A stretch of DNA of 64,000 nucleotides from Pyrus communis (Eukaryota > Streptophyta > Magnoliopsida > Rosales > Rosaceae), in NCBI RefSeq assembly GCF_963583255.1, contig NC_084814.1:16342464-16406463 (forward strand). The letters run 5' to 3'. The position numbers were made by a program, and so were the translations under genes. The stretch's first letter is position 1. Each line of letters opens with the position of its first letter. The notes under the pieces are model-generated. The model saw nothing but the letters and a program-made list of their open reading frames with translations. It was not told the origin of the DNA and did no database searches. Positions 23,545-36,500 of the stretch are shown piece after piece.

Positions 23545-24515
23545 TCCACTTGTGTAAATGTTTTAAATTGACGATCGAATTAGTTCATTGTATTCATGTA
23601 GGTTTAAAGAGTGTAGCTGTCAAAAATCATCAAAATCAAAGTTAAAATGACCGTTAAATCGTAATTTTTCGTTTATACCCGTCGAAAAGGTTTGTCCCAT
23701 TACATAATCTCTGAATATTTGTTCTTGCGATTTTTGGCGTATGCGATCTCCAAGCATATACAAACAAGTTTTACGGTTGGATTGTTGAAACTAGTTTCAT
23801 ACAATGCGTATCCCATCAAAACAGTAAATTCACCAACACTTGGAGTTTATTTATACTTTCATTAAGTATAACATAAGATTTTGTAGTATCCATTTGTTTA
23901 AATATTTTAAATTGATGATCAAATTAGTTTATTGTATTCATATAGGATCAAGGAGTGTACGTGTAAAAAATCATCAAAATCGGAGTTAAAATAACCGTTA
24001 AATCGTGATTTTTCGTTTATACCCGTCGAAAAGGTTTGCCCCGTTACTTGATATCTAAATGTTTTTTTTTTTTGCAATTTTTGGCGTATGCGATCTCGAA
24101 GCATATATAAACAAGTTTGACGGTTAGATCGTTGAAACTAGTTTCGTACAAAGAGTTTCCCATCAAAACGATAGATTCACTAACACTTAGAGTTTATTTA
24201 TACTTTCATTAAGTGTAACATAAGATTTTGTAGTATCCACTTGTAATATTTTAAATTGACGATCGAATCCATTCGTTGTATTCATATAAGGTCAAGGAGT
24301 GTAGCTGTAAAAAATCATCAAAATCAGAGTTAAAATAATCGTTAAATCGTGATTTTTCATTTATAACCGTCGAAAAGTTTTGTCCTGTAACTTGATCTTT
24401 GAATGTTTTTTTTTTTTGTGATTTTTGGCGTGTACGATCTCGAAGTATATCCTAACAAATATGACGGTTGGATTGTGAAAACTAATTCCGTACAATGTGT
24501 TTCCTATTTTTAGTT
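23545..24515 (-). repeat. Tandem repeats, about 345 bp, 2.8 units
   Basis: Units begin near 23547, 23892 and 24238 with CCACTTGTGTAAATG-like sequence, and a truncated start recurs at 24717. Each is the reverse complement of the unit making up the large array at 40845-45035 (shared phrases CGTTAAATCGTGATTTTTCG and ATCATCAAAATC). Flanking copies of a TTTATTTATTTTGTACTCAT block on both sides suggest a duplication inside the CACTA element. Confidence 0.85.
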
Positions 24516-24564
24516 TATTTATTTTGTACTCATAAGCAAAAAGGCAGGAAAAAAAAAACACAAC

Positions 24565-24645
24565 TTTGCGCGACGTAGGTACAACGGCGTCGCGCAAAAC
24601 AGCTTTGCGCGACGCAGTTGTACCTACGTAGCGCAAAGTTGTGTT
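24565..24645. repeat. Internal palindrome of CACTA subterminal repeats
   Basis: TTTGCGCGACGTAGGTACAA is followed after about 40 bp by its near reverse complement TTGTACCTACGTAGCGCAAA. A subterminal-type cluster in the middle of the element suggests that two CACTA ends were fused there. Confidence 0.6.
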
Positions 24646-24781
24646 TTTTTTTTTTTTTTTTTCGCCTTTTGCTTTTCTTTTGGGTTTCTTCCATTGCATT
24701 TTTCTTTTGTGGTATCCACTTGTGTGAATGTTTTAAATTAACGATCAAATTAGTTAACATCAAGAAATGTTTGTTTTGCAG

Positions 24782-25976
24782 AAAGATTGTTGGTGCTCGA
24801 TATTACTTAACAGACTCTGCAAGGGATTTCCAGGGTCGTGGAACTCACTGTGCATCAATTGTAGCCAGGAGTACTGTAAAGGATGCAAGCTTTTACGGAC
24901 TAGCAAATGGTATTGCAAGATGAGGTGTACCTGCTGCGAGAATCGCAGCATATAAAGTCTGTGATGTTGGTTTCGTGTGTAGTTCAGATGGTATCTTGGC
25001 TGCTTTTGACGATGCAATTGCTGATGTAGTTGACATCATTTCAATTTCACTTAATGGATTTTTTCGTTCTGAGCCTCATTTTTATATTGATCGGATTGCA
25101 ATTGGTGCCCTTCGTGCCATGAAGAAAGGGATACTAACTTCACAGTCTGCCAGAACCATATTTAATAGTTATAAGGTTGGTTCTGTGTCAAGTGTAGCAC
25201 CATGGATATTCACAGTTGCAGCTAGTACCACATATCGCCGGATTAACAGCACTGTTCTTGCAAACGGAAAGAAACTAGTCGTATGGCTCATCTGCTTCCT
25301 TTTTCAACAAAATAAAAATATTTTATGAATACTTGTACATACTGTGGCTCAGATTGTTTTCATTTCAATACATTTTAATGTTCTTATCACAAACAGGGGC
25401 ACTCTACGAACACGTTCACATTAAATGGAACAAATTTTCCTCTCATATATGGAAAAGATGCTTCAAGAACAAATTGCTCTCAAATGCTAGCTAGGTAATT
25501 CTTGTCCCCGTTTCACTTTTACTGCATACAATAGAAAGGAATAAAAATGAAACTATAGTACTGACTACTTCTTGTTGCATTTTAGTATATGTTGGGAAGG
25601 TTGCCTGGACCCTGATTTAGTTAAGGGAAAGATATTTGTATGTGAGAAGAACACTGGAATTCTTGGGGCTTACAGATCTGGGGCAGTTGGGATAATTTTT
25701 GTTAATTTTATGAACAAAACTTTTTCTCAAGTTCTCCCATTTCCTGGGCTAAATGTGGTCAAGTCCTACATGAACTCCACCAGGTATAGATTCATTTCAA
25801 TACTGTTAAGGTTGGCGTTTTTCGATCACGTTGCTTTTTAAATTCTTGAAAGCCTCTCTTATTTTACAGGGTCCCTCAAGCGACGATATTACAAAGTAAA
25901 GTCATAAAAGATGTTGCTGCGCCTCTTGTTTCTATCACGTCTGCGACTGGACCGAATTTAGTTGACTATGTTATGA
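24782..25976 (+). pseudogene. Captured subtilisin-like serine protease fragment
   Basis: Four exon-like blocks keep plant splice signals: 24782-25280, 25397-25494, 25586-25783 and 25870-about 25976, each bounded by AG and GT. Block 1 reads KIVGARYY, then GRGTHCAS and YKVC...[21 protein letters not shown], the catalytic His region of plant subtilases (cucumisin type). Block 3 (GKIFVCEKN...GAVGIIFVN) matches the protease-associated domain. The expected GHGTH has become GRGTH, which removes the catalytic His. A TGA stands at 24921-24923 where the family has Gly. The Asp and Ser catalytic regions are absent. Retained introns show that genomic DNA, not mRNA, was captured. Not functional as a protease. 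Confidence 0.85.
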
Positions 25977-25981
25977 ATTTG

Positions 25982-26190
25982 ATGATTCTTCATCTCCTAG
26001 ACTGTTGTATTTATTTGACTATGTAGGTCTAGGGTGAGCAGATGAAGGCCCAGGGCGAAGGGATGAGGACCTATACGGGGACAGTGAGAGACCTTGTACG
26101 AGCCATGTCCAGCCTCCAAATCTCGCTACTAGCACTTAATCTTGCTCCACCATCGACCTCAGAGCCACCTCACCTTGCCGATACTCAGTA
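25982..26190 (+). pseudogene. CACTA-type coding tail
   Basis: After the captured exons one frame reads GEQMKAQGEGMRTYTGTVRD, then LVRAMSSLQIS and a Pro/Ser-rich end closing with a stop at about 26189. This low-complexity tail resembles the C-terminus of proteins in plant CACTA elements. A stop precedes it at about 26023. Assignment is by pattern only. Confidence 0.45.
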
Positions 26191-27827
26191 GCTTGATGTA
26201 TTAAACCTAGAAGACTACTTGTAGTTTTTTCTTTTTTGTTCGAACATCTTGTATGTACATTTTATATATTTTATAATTAAATACTTTTGCTTGGTTAATT
26301 CATTATTGTTTAGAATTTAATTACAAAATTTATTAAAAATTAAAAAAAAAATATTTTTGACGGAAACAAAGAAAAAGGGTTTGCGGGACGCATGCCCACG
26401 TCGCACAAAGACACTAAGCCACTTTGCGCGACACATATCCTATGTCGTGCAAAGCCACCTATGCCACTTTGCGCAACGAAGTACTGCGTCGCGCAAAGTG
26501 GCTTTGTGTGACGGAGGATGTGCGTCGTGCAAAGTCACTTTGCGCGACGCAGTGCTTCATTGCGCAAAGCCACTTTGCGCGACCTAGGACTGCGTCACGC
26601 AAAGTCACTTTGCGCGACGCACGTTACTTCTTCGTCGCTTCGTCGCGCAAACCTTACTGTCACTGTCTTGGCGCGACGGTTAGCGCGCGACGAAGTTGCG
26701 TCGCGCAAACCCTTAGGCAACTATTTTTTACTTTGCGCGACGAAGGTACCTATGTCGCGCAAAGTGTTTTTTCTACTAGTGGGTATGGCTAATATAGGTT
26801 AAATAGGTAAGGATGAATATGCGTAATGAAAGAAAAGGCTAAGTATTTGGCTTCAAAAGGGTAACTAGGGATAATATAATATAAAAGGTTGGTTAGAAAA
26901 GCTCAAACGATCCAAACATGGCCTTAATCATCTCCCTAGTGTTGCATGACTTAGGATTTCGCCTCGAGAGATATTGAAGCAAGTTCTAGATAAAAATCCT
27001 ATGGCCCTCTATTTATTCTATAAAATCCTAGAAAGTCTGATAAAAACTATCCTAAAAGAAAACAAACTCCTAAATAATTAATGACACAAATTAGGAAAGA
27101 GTCCTTCTTGACTTGGGAAACACGGCATCTGATTTACATGCCAGATTTGGAGTCGATTTCCCTTCTGGAAAATTCTGTAAAAATATGGAAAACGTAGCTT
27201 TATCTCTTATCTTTTTAGGCATATATCACACATCACTAGGAAAAATCAGGAAAGCCTTCAAATCTTCATTCTCCTACAGCTGCGCAATTCTGACGGGAAT
27301 ACAACTTCTGCGGGATTCATTTGTGAATCTGGAATGTATGGCTCCATGAAAAATTATGAAATTCGGACATAACGATCTTCAGCCTCTTAGCTTCCTTCTC
27401 CAATTAGTCTTGCATCAAAACGCCTCCGGAAAGTTGAATTATCACCAAAAATGTCCTAAGTGGGCAGATTGGCTGAAACAGAGAAAAAGAAAGTAATAAG
27501 GCTCTTTTATAATCAATTCCTTAACAAAACTTAGAGATAATTAATATAAAAATATGATAAACAATGCACTTATCAATGATGCTGTTTCAAGTTTAAAACC
27601 TTTTAGATGTGTGCATTTTTACACGTGTTAAGCCGTTTTTCATTTGACTCCATCTTGGTTACTGTGTACTTTTTGAGCTAAAGGTTGCTCTTTAACTTGG
27701 TAATGTAAAATGTCACTTCTTCCCTTCGAATTAATGGTTCCCAATTGTGGCTGCCGCTAGATTTGAACAGCATCATTCTATCCTCACATATGTTTCTTGT
27801 GAGCTTCCTATAACTGTCAGTGAGTGT

Positions 27828-30800
27828 TGTTAGAATTTATATATTATAATATTAATAATTATAATATTTAATTCAATATTTGAACGAAAAATGCTTTAAC
27901 CGTTTGTATCAAACCATATTTGTCAGTAAGTGGGTGCATCTTATACAAAGTGGCGCCACATTAAGTATGGACCTTTGAAATGGTGCTATCTAAAATATGT
28001 ATCTATGCATCTCTTCGTCAATCAATGTCTTTGGTTTTATTTAACCTCACGAAACCATGGCATTGAAGATATAGAAAATTAGAGTTAATTTTTACTCTTG
28101 AGAAATAGGGTTTCCTCATTTTGTTTCTCTCATGTTTCGTGTTTCAAATTCCGAGTTGTGTCTTGAAAATATGAATTTATAAATTTTGCCAGAGTCTGAA
28201 GATTGAAGTGGTTTGACTTCAAATTATAGATTGTTGAATCCTAGAAGATGAACGCCTACCAAACTACAAGTACAAGAGTAAGGACGAAATTTTGTCTTTA
28301 GGACATTGCATTTATGCAAGCCTCAATCTTCAAGTTTGTCATTTTTTTCTAATTTTCTCTCTAATTGTTTATATTAATCTCATACATAAACTGATGTTGT
28401 GAATTTCTTTATGATTATTATTAATGGAATTCTTGTGTTATTTTCATATTTAGAGACAAAAGTTTTTTCTTTATGCAATAATTAAAAAAATATGACAATT
28501 CTCATAAGCAGTGGCCAGGTATTGGAAATAGAATATGTTGCATTTGACGTAAACCCTAGCCCTCTTCAAGAAGGAAGGATCACTGCATCTAATGATGAAA
28601 CTGAGACATGAATCTTTTTCCAATTTACATAGAAAGATTTAATTTGATCATTGGGCTAGATGATGGGTTGTTGGTTGTCTATATAGTATACAAAACAACA
28701 AATGAGCTGTGGGAATTGTTGATGATAATTAAAAGATAGTACTGCAAAACAATTGCATGTTTGGATCTATAATCTTATATGCGATACACATGATATAGAC
28801 ACGATATATATAATATTATTTGTGTGATTTTATTTTACAGATTTTCATGTAATCTGGGTTATTTAATGCCAAACAGTTATGTATGAATTAATTTGCAACG
28901 GTTGTAATACAAACCAATTGTTTGGTATGGATGCATTTGTATGGTTAGTGTTCGACAGTACACATATAAGTAAATGATTTACATATCAATATGAAGCATA
29001 TCATTTAACTTCGATGAATTCAGTGCAATAGTGCTTATGAGATACCATTCAAAAACTATGCTTGGTGTTGACTCTTTTAATACAAAAGAGGTGACAGTTA
29101 AGGCCAAGTAAAATGGCTTATTAAAAAAAATTTGGTTTATCTGCGTACCAGTTCATGAAATGATCAGTTCCCTTTGTTTTTTTCAAAAATGAATGAATGC
29201 ATACAATCTTATTATTTAAAATGGAAGATGGAATGGCTTCATGCATGATCCAGACAAATCATGTCTTGATAGGGAAGATGCAAACCATTGCATATGATTT
29301 GACGAAGCCATATATGGGCTTGATATGATAGGGTGATGTTTTTACAACACAAGATTCCATGAAAAGGCATTTGGTGGTGGAATGGATGTATCTGTTGCCA
29401 CGCAGTTTTGAACTTACGGTGGCAAGTTCATAAGTTTAAATTTTAGTTCGATTGATTCTATGCCACTTATTTCTAGTACATTTCTGGAAAGGATAAGCAT
29501 GGCATACGCATAAATAATTGAATTTGTGCAAGAATATTTGAGAAGCATATAGTGCTTGCATTTGTCCAGGCTATTGATTATGAGAAAGATACAAAACTAG
29601 TAAAATCAAATGGGCATGAGGGCCTAGAGGTTTTTAATGTATTTCCTCTTCAACCAAATTCTGTGTTTGGGGTTAAAAACCAAACGGAATGGAACCAAAC
29701 CCAATCCTATCATTAAATGATAGGCACTAGAATGTGGTATACAAGTTAGACACATAAATGTTTGTAAAATTTGGAAGATTAAGTCTTCAAGTAGGTCCTT
29801 ATTTGAGATACTAGAAGATTAAGTCTTCAAATTATCTCGCAAAATAAGAGACATTGTCTAACTACATGCAGGTTGCAACTAGTCAAAGCTGCAAGCTCAT
29901 AGAAAGTGTACATACACTTGCATGCTGGCCAAAAGAAGTGCATTCAAATTTATCAAGCAATGAGTTTGTTATATCATGGTTGAACATGGCAAGAAAGATT
30001 TTGTGATAAGAAAAAGAATAATCAGACCGTTGAGCTTGAACTCATTATGGATGAATTGCTTCCATCTTAGAAAAATGACGGTTGAATTAATAAGCAGAGG
30101 AAACTAAGGTCTAAAGAGGTGCTTATCTTAAAAGACTAGTGAGGCTTTAAGGCCTAAGAAGTTAGAATAGCTTCACATGTTTCTACCGATCTCATGCATT
30201 TCAGCAATCACAATTATGAGAAAATTGTGGGGGTGACTTAAAATATTATTAAGATATAATGGTTTTTACTTAACAAGAAGTATTTGCTACCTAAACGTGA
30301 TAATATGTAATTTTAAGGTATGGAAAGCTTTAGAGATATTTCTTTAAATACCTTAAATGTGGGGGAATATGCCCAAATGTTAGCAAATTACTTATTAGCA
30401 AGTCCGAACATATGTTTCGAGGACTTAACATTGGAAAACAACTACTCTCATATGAAATAAAATTTCATAAGATGGATTGTGCACACCATCAAAGGTAGTC
30501 AATCTAGTAGTGGATCCAATTATTAAAGGTTAGACTAGAGAGTAGGTTGATCATCGAGGGGAATGAAGCTAAAGCCAACATAACTAATGAATTAGCCGGG
30601 CGGAAACCTAACTTAATTGATTGGAGATCCCATGGTCTAAGTTCAATAAACAAACTGGTTGGGCATGATTCAAAGAAGTTAACACACTATATACCTCATT
30701 GATATGATGGAAGAAGTGTGCTGTCTGCAGAAGTTTTAGGATGTATATTTATACTTAATGACAATGATATCTTATAAATGAGAGGAATATTGTAGAGTAT

Positions 30801-31761
30801 TCTTAATCAGTGGTCACCTATGTGAGAGTAGAAGCGGGTCACTTCTATGAGTATGAGACGGCTAAATTCTCTAAAGCACTCATGAATCCGGGATTTGTTC
30901 ATGACCAAAATGAACACAATCGTATGAACCAAAATATATTAGGATTAGTGATGTGTGTTGCTTATTGTCTCGGTTTACTGCTGCAGTGAACAGTTCAAGA
31001 TTCCATATCCACTGCATCACCAAGTAAATCCAATAAGTATTCACTAGGGTAGGTTCAAGTCCAAAAGACACCTCTCCCGATGCATCTCTTGTCCGCATGT
31101 ACTCTCAAATTCTTCCTAATTTTTCATTCATGTGGGGAATTGTTAGAATTTATATATTATAATATTTAATTCAATATTTGAATGAAAAATGCTTTTAAGT
31201 GTTTGTATCAAACTGTATTTTTCATTAAGTGGGTGCCATCTTATACAAAGTGGCGCCACATTGAGTATGGACCTTTTAAATGGTGTCATCTAAAAGATGT
31301 ATGTATGCATCTCTTCGTCAATCAATGTCTTCGGTTTTATTTAACCTCATGAAACCATGGCATTGAAGATATAGAAAATTAGAGTTAATTTTCAAAATAG
31401 GTTTTCCCTACTTTGTTTCTCACATGTTTCGTGTTTCAAATTCCGAATCGTGTCTTGAAAATACGGAATGTATAAAGTTCGCTAGAGTCCGAAGATTGAA
31501 GTGGCTTGACTTTGAATTATACATTGTTGAATCCTAGGAGATGGATGCTTATTGAACTACAAGCACAAGAGTAGGGACGAAATTTTGTCTCTAGGACATT
31601 GCATTTATGCAAGCCTCAATCTCCAAGTTTATCAAATTTTCTAACTTTCTTTCTAATTGTTTATATTAATCTCATACATAAATTGATGTTGTGAATTTCT
31701 TTATGATTATTATTAATGGAATTCTTGTGTTATTTTCATATTTTCTAATATTGCTCCAACA
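27828..31761 (+). mobile_element. Ty1/Copia retrotransposon, degenerate
   Basis: 5' LTR 27828-28451 (last about 20 bp lost) and 3' LTR 31141-31761, running TGTTAGAATTT to GCTCCAACA, with a perfect target duplication AGTGT (27823-27827 and 31762-31766). The polypurine tract TGTGGGGAAT lies directly before the 3' LTR. The 2.7-kb interior is shorter than a full Copia and full of stops. A VVDPIIKG remnant near 30510 recalls the conserved Copia DPLTKGL motif after RNase H. In segment II (about 51770) the flanks are continuous, so the insertion post-dates the duplication or was absent there. Confidence 0.88.
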
Positions 31762-32534
31762 AGTGTGAGTTTCTCAGAATCTGCGTTCTACAGTGAGAAA
31801 GTCCTCTCAATTCTAGTGAGAGAAAATGTTTCATCTCTGTGAAAAATCATGAAAGTATGAATCAAGTCTTCTTGTATTCTCAAATTGATAAGCATTGCCT
31901 ATTTTGAAATTATATGTTTTGATGATATATCGTACTAATTATCAACCGAAGCTTTTAAGCTGCAGTTGATTTGAGAGAAACTTAAATATTTTCACTGTTG
32001 GATACAGATTTCATACTAGCTGATCAGTATTATTTTCATATCAGAGGATCACAAATCATTCTCTGTATCTGGTGACTGAGCTTGGATGAATATTGAGTTG
32101 TAACGGTAGTTGCCTCCCTCAAACAGCTTCAGTAGAGGAGAATTGAAGCTACAGAGGTACTCGCTGCCACTTGGATTAGAATTGAGTGATCATTGAGCTT
32201 AAATGTGTACTTCAACTATTACATTGTGGTGATTATTGACTTCTAGATGATCGATACCAAGAAAAAATACTTTAAAATACTTCATTACATTATTCATCTT
32301 CTAAGGTTTACAATATATAGGCACATGCCTTACTCTACAAGAGAAAATAATTACAAAAGATAAGGAAACTAAATCTTAAAAACTACAAGTCTCAATCCTA
32401 CCAAAAATAGGACTCCAAGAATATTTACAATTAAAGCTCAAATCAACAATTTATTTATTTGTTATTCTTTAATTTATTATCGTAAGACTACAAAAAGTAG
32501 AAATGCAGTAGCAGAAAAAAAATATATATATATA

Positions 32535-32746
32535 CAGGCCCTTTAAGGGAAGGGATCTCCGTTTTTTTTTTAAATGGAGACACCTTCTTTACCATTAGAT
32601 TTGAATTTAATGAAATTCTGTGGCTAATATTAAATCACAGGCCACAGAGTCTCAACCACAGAATTTCATTAAAACCAAATCTAACGGTTAAGAGGATGTC
32701 CTTATTTTTTTCTGAAAAATAGGGATCCCTTCCCTTAAAGGCTTCC
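32535..32746. mobile_element. MITE with CCTTTAAGGGAAGGGATC inverted repeats
   Basis: A 212-bp near-palindrome. The left starts CAGGCCCTTTAAGGGAAGGG, and the right reverse complement carries GCCTTTAAGGGAAGGGATCC. Runs of TA flank it, so any TA target duplication cannot be resolved. No coding capacity. Confidence 0.7.
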
Positions 32747-32898
32747 TATATATATATATATATATATATATTGATGAGTGCAAAGGAGAAAATGGAGGGC
32801 AAAAGTGTTTTCATATTTCTTAAGAAACAAAGTGGAATGGGTGCTCAAATTATTATATTAAAGACTGAAAGATGTTTTCGAAATAATCCAGCAAAAAC

Positions 32899-33118
32899 GG
32901 AATTGGATCCATCTGGATTCAAATTGTGAGAATTCTAAGGATTCTCACATTTTAGTCATTTATAAAAAATCGTGCAGTCAGAAATCATTTGACTTTTTTA
33001 TTTAAAAATTAAATACAAATAATACTTGATGAAAACTGACTATACGGTATACGATGAACAGTTAAAATGTGAAGACCCTTAAGATTCTCCAAAGAAGATC
33101 CGGAGAGTTTCTTCGTCC
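32899..33118. mobile_element. MITE, Mutator-like (220 bp)
   Basis: Inserted in the promoter copy between AGCAAAAAC (32890-32898) and AGTGAAAAC (33119-33127), a 9-bp target duplication with two mismatches. The undisrupted sequence is present at 19585 and 50300. The interior (AGAAATCATTTG, AATTAAATACAAATA, GATGAAAACTGAC) resembles 46047-46253. Confidence 0.7.
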
Positions 33119-33556
33119 AGTGAAAACGACGCTTAAGAAACTTAATTTAACAATCAAGCCAATATCGTGTTCAACGTGTCATTGATAAGATTAATATAAT
33201 AGAAAGTACCTAGCTGATAATACTAAAGTACAGGTAACATTTTAACATTTTGTTCAACATGTGAATAATATTATTAATATAATGTATTACTTGTATTTGA
33301 TATCCTTTTCTTTGTAAGCTATATTATTTGTATTTTATATCCCTTTCTTCGTAAGATATGTGACACAAGACTTCTTCCTACATATACAGCCATCTAGATT
33401 GACCAAACTACATTGTAACCACCGAAAACTTCGGTCAATTGTCATTTTTCATGCTTCTGTGTAATTTATCATGTCAAAGAAGTCCCAAAAAAATGATAAA
33501 AGAAAAGTAGGATATTCGGGTCACAAAATTCACCGAAAACTTAGGCTTATTGTAAT

Positions 33557-36500
33557 TAGACCTGACAGTTTCTTACACGATACGTAAACGATACGAAAAT
33601 AACTGGTTTCGGGTTAACACGATAACTAATCGGATCGTTATCGGGTCACACGATAAGAACCCGTTAATAACGGGTCTTTAACAAGTTTACACAAATGTTA
33701 CACGTGGGTAACCTGTTTTGACACGTTAAGAAAAAAATTATTGATGATTTAAAATTTTTAAACTACTAAAAAAACTTACTATAAATACAATAGTCATAGT
33801 GACACACCTCGACCCGAGATGTCCACTAAGACTCCGAATCGAGCTGTGTTGGTCGATACCTAGAAGGCGACGAAGCTATAAAGTGTTTTGATGTGGAAGA
33901 TGTGAATAAATTTAAATCTAAAAGTACCTAAGTACAAGAGTGCGCAGTGAGCGTATGAACCCATTTCACACTTGATGACAGAGCATAAGTACAATACAGT
34001 AAAATAGGGTGAGAATTATACCATCGATGGTAATCGTCTACCCCAAGATTTGCCAATAATCCTCATCGGTATGAAAACTTTGCTACTAGAACCTGAAGGA
34101 GCGAAAAATAAGGGTGAGTGGGCCTGAAAATAAAGTTTTAATAAAAACCTTTTGAAAACGTTATAACCCCTCGCCGTAAAACCTATATAGTTTCCAGAAA
34201 AATAATAATACTACGATAGTACGAAAATGAATGTACAAGGGCAATGAAAACAGAAGCATACCATGCCATAATATCTCAGCAATAATAAATGTAAGCCAGG
34301 TGTGAGATCAGTCTAAACTAACATGCCAGTCGGAGTCACCTTAATGTGACATGTATGACCTATTGCTCATTAGTCTATGCTAGCATACGAGTCGGAATCA
34401 CCTAGTGTGACCTATACGATAAGCTGGGTGTAAATATGTACGCTCTAGTGCTACAATCACACGAAAGCTAGCGCTATGCGCACGTCACCTACGAGTCAGA
34501 GTCGCCTAATGCGACCTGTATGACAAGCTAGCACCTGACTTGGATCCAAGGCGAGCATGCAGTGCGGAAGGTGAACAATCATGTCAAGGATGTGCCCTGG
34601 TCCGGAGTGGGAGCACTAACATCGAAGTGCAGCAATGAGGAGCTCTAAATGAATATATGCATGCTCATATAATTCAACCATTTCAATCACATAATAACTC
34701 ACTTGAACTTACCTGCTCCTCCGTAGGATCATTTGGCATAACCACAAATCTCATCACAAAGCAATATTTAAATATAACACATTTAAATCATGGCATGCTA
34801 TGCATAATCAATTTAAAACATTTTCTAGAAAACCGTAAGGTATATATATATACACTATAAAAAGGAAAAAGACCCACTGACCTGAGTTTGCGCTACAACT
34901 CCTTAGCACAAATATAAAAGTGTCACGAACGATCTGGGCCTAGAATAATTATCAAATCACATCTCAGAATTCTTATCAATAGAACATGTAACTTACATAT
35001 CCTATTCGGGAAGATCCGCACGTTAGATTCACGATCTGTAACTTTCTAATATCCTCAAATATTATGTACTATAACGTATCAAAGTTTGGTGACAATCCAA
35101 CTGTCGGATCCTCGATTGCTATAATAATCAAGTGACGGACCTTAATGGAACTAGGTTCAAACGATGGAAATTTGTCAATCGGACTTCATGTACAGAATTG
35201 GAGAATCAAATTTAGCCTAGGAAGGTCAAGGGATGCCTCGGCCCACACGCCACCGTACACGGCGATTAGCCACCCAGACTCGCCGAAAAAATCAAGTATT
35301 TCTAAAAATTCTCAAACTTCACAAAAATGAAGATCTCAATGAGTAGAGAGAAATTTTATACATGTGGGCAAGTCCAATTTGGCTGGGAAAAGTTTCAAAT
35401 CGCAATGAACTCGCCGAGACCCTAGAATTTGGGTGTTCTTGATTTGTCCTCAAATCAACTCCGACGCCCCAACCAATGATTGGGCATTGTTTCTGAGTTC
35501 AAGGGAGGGCTATTGGTGGTGACAATTGAAAGAAATTATTGCAAGAACGGCGGATTCGCCGCCGTGCATCCCTTAGAGCTGACGTGGGTGTTCTTGTGAA
35601 ACTAGGGTAAAAAACCCGTTAATCATGGGTGGAAATTGAAGAAAGGCGAGTGATAAGTTCCCAAGTGGTGAATGGCTGCAATTTGGGGGAACAATCGACG
35701 GATAACCATTAGAATGGCTGCGGAACGCGTTGGATCGGCGGGGAGGAACTGGGTCAAGGTGATCCGGTGCTCCCTCAGTCTCCCTTTTTTCTTCCTTTCT
35801 TCTCTTTCCCATTGGTCACTCACCCTCTCCCTTCTCTCCATTCGTCCTCACCTCTCCCTCATTTCTCTCCCTTATTTTCCATCTCCACCGACCATCTCTC
35901 ATTCCTTTCAATCTCAGCCACACACGTGGCTTTCCAGATTTAGCTTCAAAAATCTAAAGCCTTCATGAAAATAATTAATTGACTATTTTGTTCTCGACTT
36001 CGTTCGTTAATAACTCTTTTGTTATAACTCATTCGTAGCGATGAGTACTACAAGGATACGCCAAGAAAATGAGTCTTACATGACATGACATGCCAGTCAG
36101 CGAAAGTCAACCTCCTCGTCTTGAAGGGCAATTTCGTCCTTTCACTCTTCTAAAATTAATAAAATCGTAAAAGTAGGGACGGGTTACCACACATAGTGTA
36201 TATGTATATATTATATATTAAATATTAAATAGGTTTTTACCAAAAACTATTGTATTATTATTTTATATAAATTTAAAAAAATTTAAATTTTATTTATTTA
36301 TTTATTTTAATATTATACTATAGGCAAAGAATGAGATTAAAAAATTATAAAACATATTAAAATAAAAGTATAAAGTAATTTAAAAATACCAAACACATTG
36401 AAAAAAATTATAATAATTAATTTACAAGTGTGAAAAATGTGAAAAAATATACAAAGGCTCATGATCGCATCCTCTACGCTATGAGTATGGGTATAACGTC

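Larger units (their letters stand above)
23155..26781 (+). mobile_element. Pack-type CACTA element with captured subtilase exons
   Basis: Termini CACTAGTAGAAAAA and its reverse complement ending CTACTAGTG, with a perfect 3-bp target duplication GGT (23152-23154 and 26782-26784). Subterminal arrays of TTTGCGCGACGCA and its complement occupy 23170-23365 and 26380-26770. Inside, in order: three tandem 345-bp repeat units (23545-24515), a palindromic cluster of CGCGCAAA repeats (24560-24645), subtilase exons (24782-25976) and a transposon-type coding tail (25982-26190). It is non-autonomous, as no transposase core is seen. Confidence 0.9.
20883..27575 (-). mobile_element. LTR retrotransposon with gutted interior, minus orientation
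   Basis: The ends are TGATATG and TTATCA, with a 5-bp target duplication ATGAT at 20878-20882 and 27576-27580. The left LTR is 20883-22386. Just inside it, read on the minus strand, lies the polypurine tract TTTGGGGGTATT (22387-22400), so the element runs leftward. The other LTR keeps only its inner-to-end 578 bp (26998-27575, equivalent to 21806-22386). Without the nested CACTA only about 1 kb of interior remains, with no gag or pol. It splits the 3' flank of paralogue 4, which is continuous in segment II near 51600. Confidence 0.85.
32228..33415. repeat. Third copy of the LEA divergent promoter region, without genes
   Basis: GACTTCTAGATGAT at about 32230, then 32450-32530, 32770-32890, 33130-33260 and 33355-33410 follow the order of the paralogue 3/4 and 5/6 intergenic regions (for example GATGAGTGCAAAGGAGAAAA and GACTTCTTCCTACATA). 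Neither flanking LEA gene is present. About 32245-32445 is a replacement resembling Copia LTR sequence, and two MITEs interrupt the rest. Confidence 0.75.

Noticed and set aside
23170..23571. ORFs rich in Arg/Ala/Lys across the CACTA ends (also 26357-26802)
   Set aside because: They translate the CGCGCAAAG subterminal repeats, not a protein gene.
35573..35968. GC-richer ORFs on both strands near 35.7 kb
   Set aside because: Low complexity, no recognisable domain, inside a nested transposon; opposite-strand ORFs overlap completely.
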